Assembly: GCA_019242465.1 (NCBI GenBank)
Contig: JAFAVL010000717.1
Coordinates: 1 to 7,444, forward strand
From: Chroococcidiopsidaceae cyanobacterium CP_BM_RX_35
GTDB lineage: Bacteria > Cyanobacteriota > Cyanobacteriia > Cyanobacteriales > Chroococcidiopsidaceae
Length of the DNA stretch: 7,444 bases
Direction of reading: 5' to 3'
Position numbers and translations under genes: made by a program
Part shown: positions 6,244-7,444 of the stretch, in pieces
Numbering within the stretch: the stretch's first letter is position 1
Layout: every line of letters starts with the position of its first letter
The notes under the pieces: model-generated
The model's input: only the letters and a program-made list of their open reading frames with translations
Database searches by the model: none
What the model was told of the DNA's origin: nothing

Positions 6244-6819
6244 ATGAACGGCAGAAGTCAATATCTTCTGGAACTGGCAAAGTGTAACGTAAAAGCTTAC
6301 ATTGTCAACCCAAAAGTCAAAGCAGCGATGGTCACTGGTTCAGTCGCAGAAGGGCTATGTGACGAATATTCTGATATTGACATGAGCATCTACTATGAGA
6401 AGTTGCCCTCTGAGGAGGAGTTGCAGCTGGCGCGGCAGCAAAATCGAGGCTCAGAGAGACTCTGGATTATTGGTGATTACAGCGATGGAGGATTTGCAGA
6501 GGCTTACTCAGTGCATGGAGTCGAGTGCCAGTTCGGTCATGTAACTATTGAGCAGTGGGAGAAGGACATATCAACGGTGCTAGAGCAGCATGATGTTAAG
6601 TCTCCGATGATGAAAGCCATGTCTGGGACTTTAATTTGCATTCCCCTGTATGGAGAGAAGCTAGTCCAGCAGTGGAAGATGAGAGTTGCCAACTATCCAG
6701 ATGCACTGGCGCAAGCGATGGTTGAGCAGTATCTCAAGTTTTTTCCCTTATGGGGGTTGCAAAAGCATTTAGCAGAACGCGATGCAACACTCTTTTACTA
6801 TCAAATTCTGGTTGAATAG
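6244..6819 (+). CDS. Nucleotidyltransferase-fold protein, C-terminally truncated
   Basis: A 191-residue protein with the polymerase-beta-type nucleotidyltransferase motif TGSVAEGLCDEYSDIDMS at 31-48: Gly32-Ser33 and the metal-binding pair Asp44 and Asp46. The third acidic position, expected in the strand HGVECQFGHVT (91-101), reads Gln96 or is replaced by Glu94. Relatives, including aminoglycoside nucleotidyltransferase-like enzymes, add a nucleotide to a small molecule or protein. Later segments (SPMMKAMSG, IPLYGEKLVQQWK, ANYPDALAQAMVEQYLKFFPLW, DATLFYYQILVE) match a family I remember as about 280 residues, with a further C-terminal helical part beginning 'ESL/ASQNLLG'. Here a TAG stops right after ILVE, so about 90 residues seem missing. 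AGAGAG at 6231-6236 is a weak binding site. Activity is doubtful. Confidence 0.75.
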   Translation: MNGRSQYLLELAKCNVKAYIVNPKVKAAMVTGSVAEGLCDEYSDIDMSIYYEKLPSEEELQLARQQNRGSERLWIIGDYSDGGFAEAYSVHGVECQFGHVTIEQWEKDISTVLEQHDVKSPMMKAMSGTLICIPLYGEKLVQQWKMRVANYPDALAQAMVEQYLKFFPLWGLQKHLAERDATLFYYQILVE

Positions 6820-7034
6820 TCTTGTTGATGCTGAATTGATAGCCGCTACAGCCCGAACAGCGGCATTAAGGAACTCGTATCAGTAGCATAACTTCCGACT
6901 CCAATACTAAAATCCGTTTTTTTGTACCCGATAACCCAACGATATTTTCAAAGGTCATGCCTAAGCAAGTGATGGGTTATGGGGTGGTGGATTGCGAGTT
7001 GTTAAAGAGATTGGCTTGAGAGATATCAGTCATT
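6820..7034. other. Non-coding gap with no recognisable gene
   Basis: This stretch separates the truncated nucleotidyltransferase from the convergent PIN gene. It holds an inverted repeat GCCGCT (6842-6847) and AGCGGC (6859-6864) with an 11-base loop and no T-run directly after it. A T7 run occurs at 6918-6924 without a good stem. A 20-codon frame starting MPKQVMGYGVV (near 6958) has no binding site and no family that I recognise. Confidence 0.5.
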
Positions 7035-7444
7035 TCATTGCCCTTCATTAGCTGTTCCCTGATTTCGTTGGTTGCGACGATTGCGTCGACGGGGTTTTGT
7101 TGGTGCAGCAGGTTCATAAGACTTCAAACCTGCATCCCCTGTGAGAATTTCCACCCGACAACCTAATCGAAGATAGTGTTCTGCAACCCTTTTGATCGTG
7201 GCATCTCCGATCGACATTCCCTGTGCTGCCATCTGTCCCCACTCTCGCGCCAAGGTTTTCAAACCTTCTGCCTCCCACAACACCGATTGATCGGTAAATG
7301 CTGCCCAAGGAGTTTGCCGATCTGCTGCCAACTCCATTAAATTTGCCAGAGCTTGAGCCAATTCATAGCGCCGTGAACCTGATTGAGCAATGTGATTCCC
7401 TGTTTCAATAATGGTGGCAAGGGGCAACACGAGGGTAGTGCCCT
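7035..7444 (-). CDS. PIN-domain protein, N-terminus beyond the window
   Basis: The minus-strand frame is open from the right edge to the TGA at 7035-7037; a GTG at 7430 is internal (the sequence before it reads GTTL), so the true start lies outside. It shows PIN-domain landmarks in order: LPLATIIETGNHIA with the central Glu, SIGDATIKRVAEHYLRLGC with an Asp in the position of the family's 'DAxIAA' motif, and VEILTGDAGLKSYE with the final Asp. The first catalytic Asp must be in the missing N-terminus. PIN proteins are Mg-dependent ribonucleases, many of them toxins of VapBC modules; no antitoxin is visible here, though it could lie to the right. The protein ends in a basic tail (KPRRRNRRNQRNQ) that may bind RNA. 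It converges on the nucleotidyltransferase. Confidence 0.68.
   Translation of the reverse strand, partial: GTTLVLPLATIIETGNHIAQSGSRRYELAQALANLMELAADRQTPWAAFTDQSVLWEAEGLKTLAREWGQMAAQGMSIGDATIKRVAEHYLRLGCRVEILTGDAGLKSYEPAAPTKPRRRNRRNQRNQGTANEGQ

Noticed and set aside
6957..7020. Small frame MPKQVMGYGVVDCELLKRLA
   Set aside because: It is only 20 codons, with no ribosome binding site and no recognisable family.

Overview
The window most likely comes from a filamentous or chroococcidiopsid-type cyanobacterium. The octamer GCGATCGC (HIP1), over-represented in cyanobacteria, occurs at 2164-2171 and 4513-4520. The order KH-domain protein then PhoH-like ATPase is typical of cyanobacteria (usually after ffh and rpsP). 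The protein families at 1331-2810 are also cyanobacterial in character, and a cluster of GC-rich palindromic repeats resembles interspersed repeats of these genomes. The genus cannot be fixed from the sequence alone.

Left part, 1-2810, all plus strand and tightly packed: the end of a KhpA-like RNA-binding protein, a PhoH-like ATPase, a ChuX/HutX-like small protein, and a secreted or lumenal cyanobacterial protein (DUF6816-like). The last gene carries a 228-bp block of palindromic repeats. The block keeps the reading frame and adds 76 arginine-rich residues to an otherwise conserved protein.

Middle part, 2811-5037: an intergenic region with a TATAAT box, a helical-turn direct repeat and a 9-bp hairpin, then a complete ABC exporter half-transporter. 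tRNA-Tyr(GUA) and tRNA-Thr(GGU) follow.

Right part, 5038-7444, looks like a variable region beginning at the 3' end of tRNA-Thr. It holds the tail of an HNH-endonuclease-like gene on the minus strand, fused almost base to base with the tail of a hexapeptide-repeat acyltransferase on the plus strand. Next come a complete CTP-synthase-related class I glutamine amidotransferase whose usual His-Glu dyad reads Val-Gln, an integron attC-like folded sequence, and a nucleotidyltransferase that has lost its C-terminal part. Last is a PIN-domain protein on the minus strand that runs off the window. Short remnants, a possible recombination site and cassette-type enzymes suggest repeated gain and loss. 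No complete new defence or mobile system is evident.
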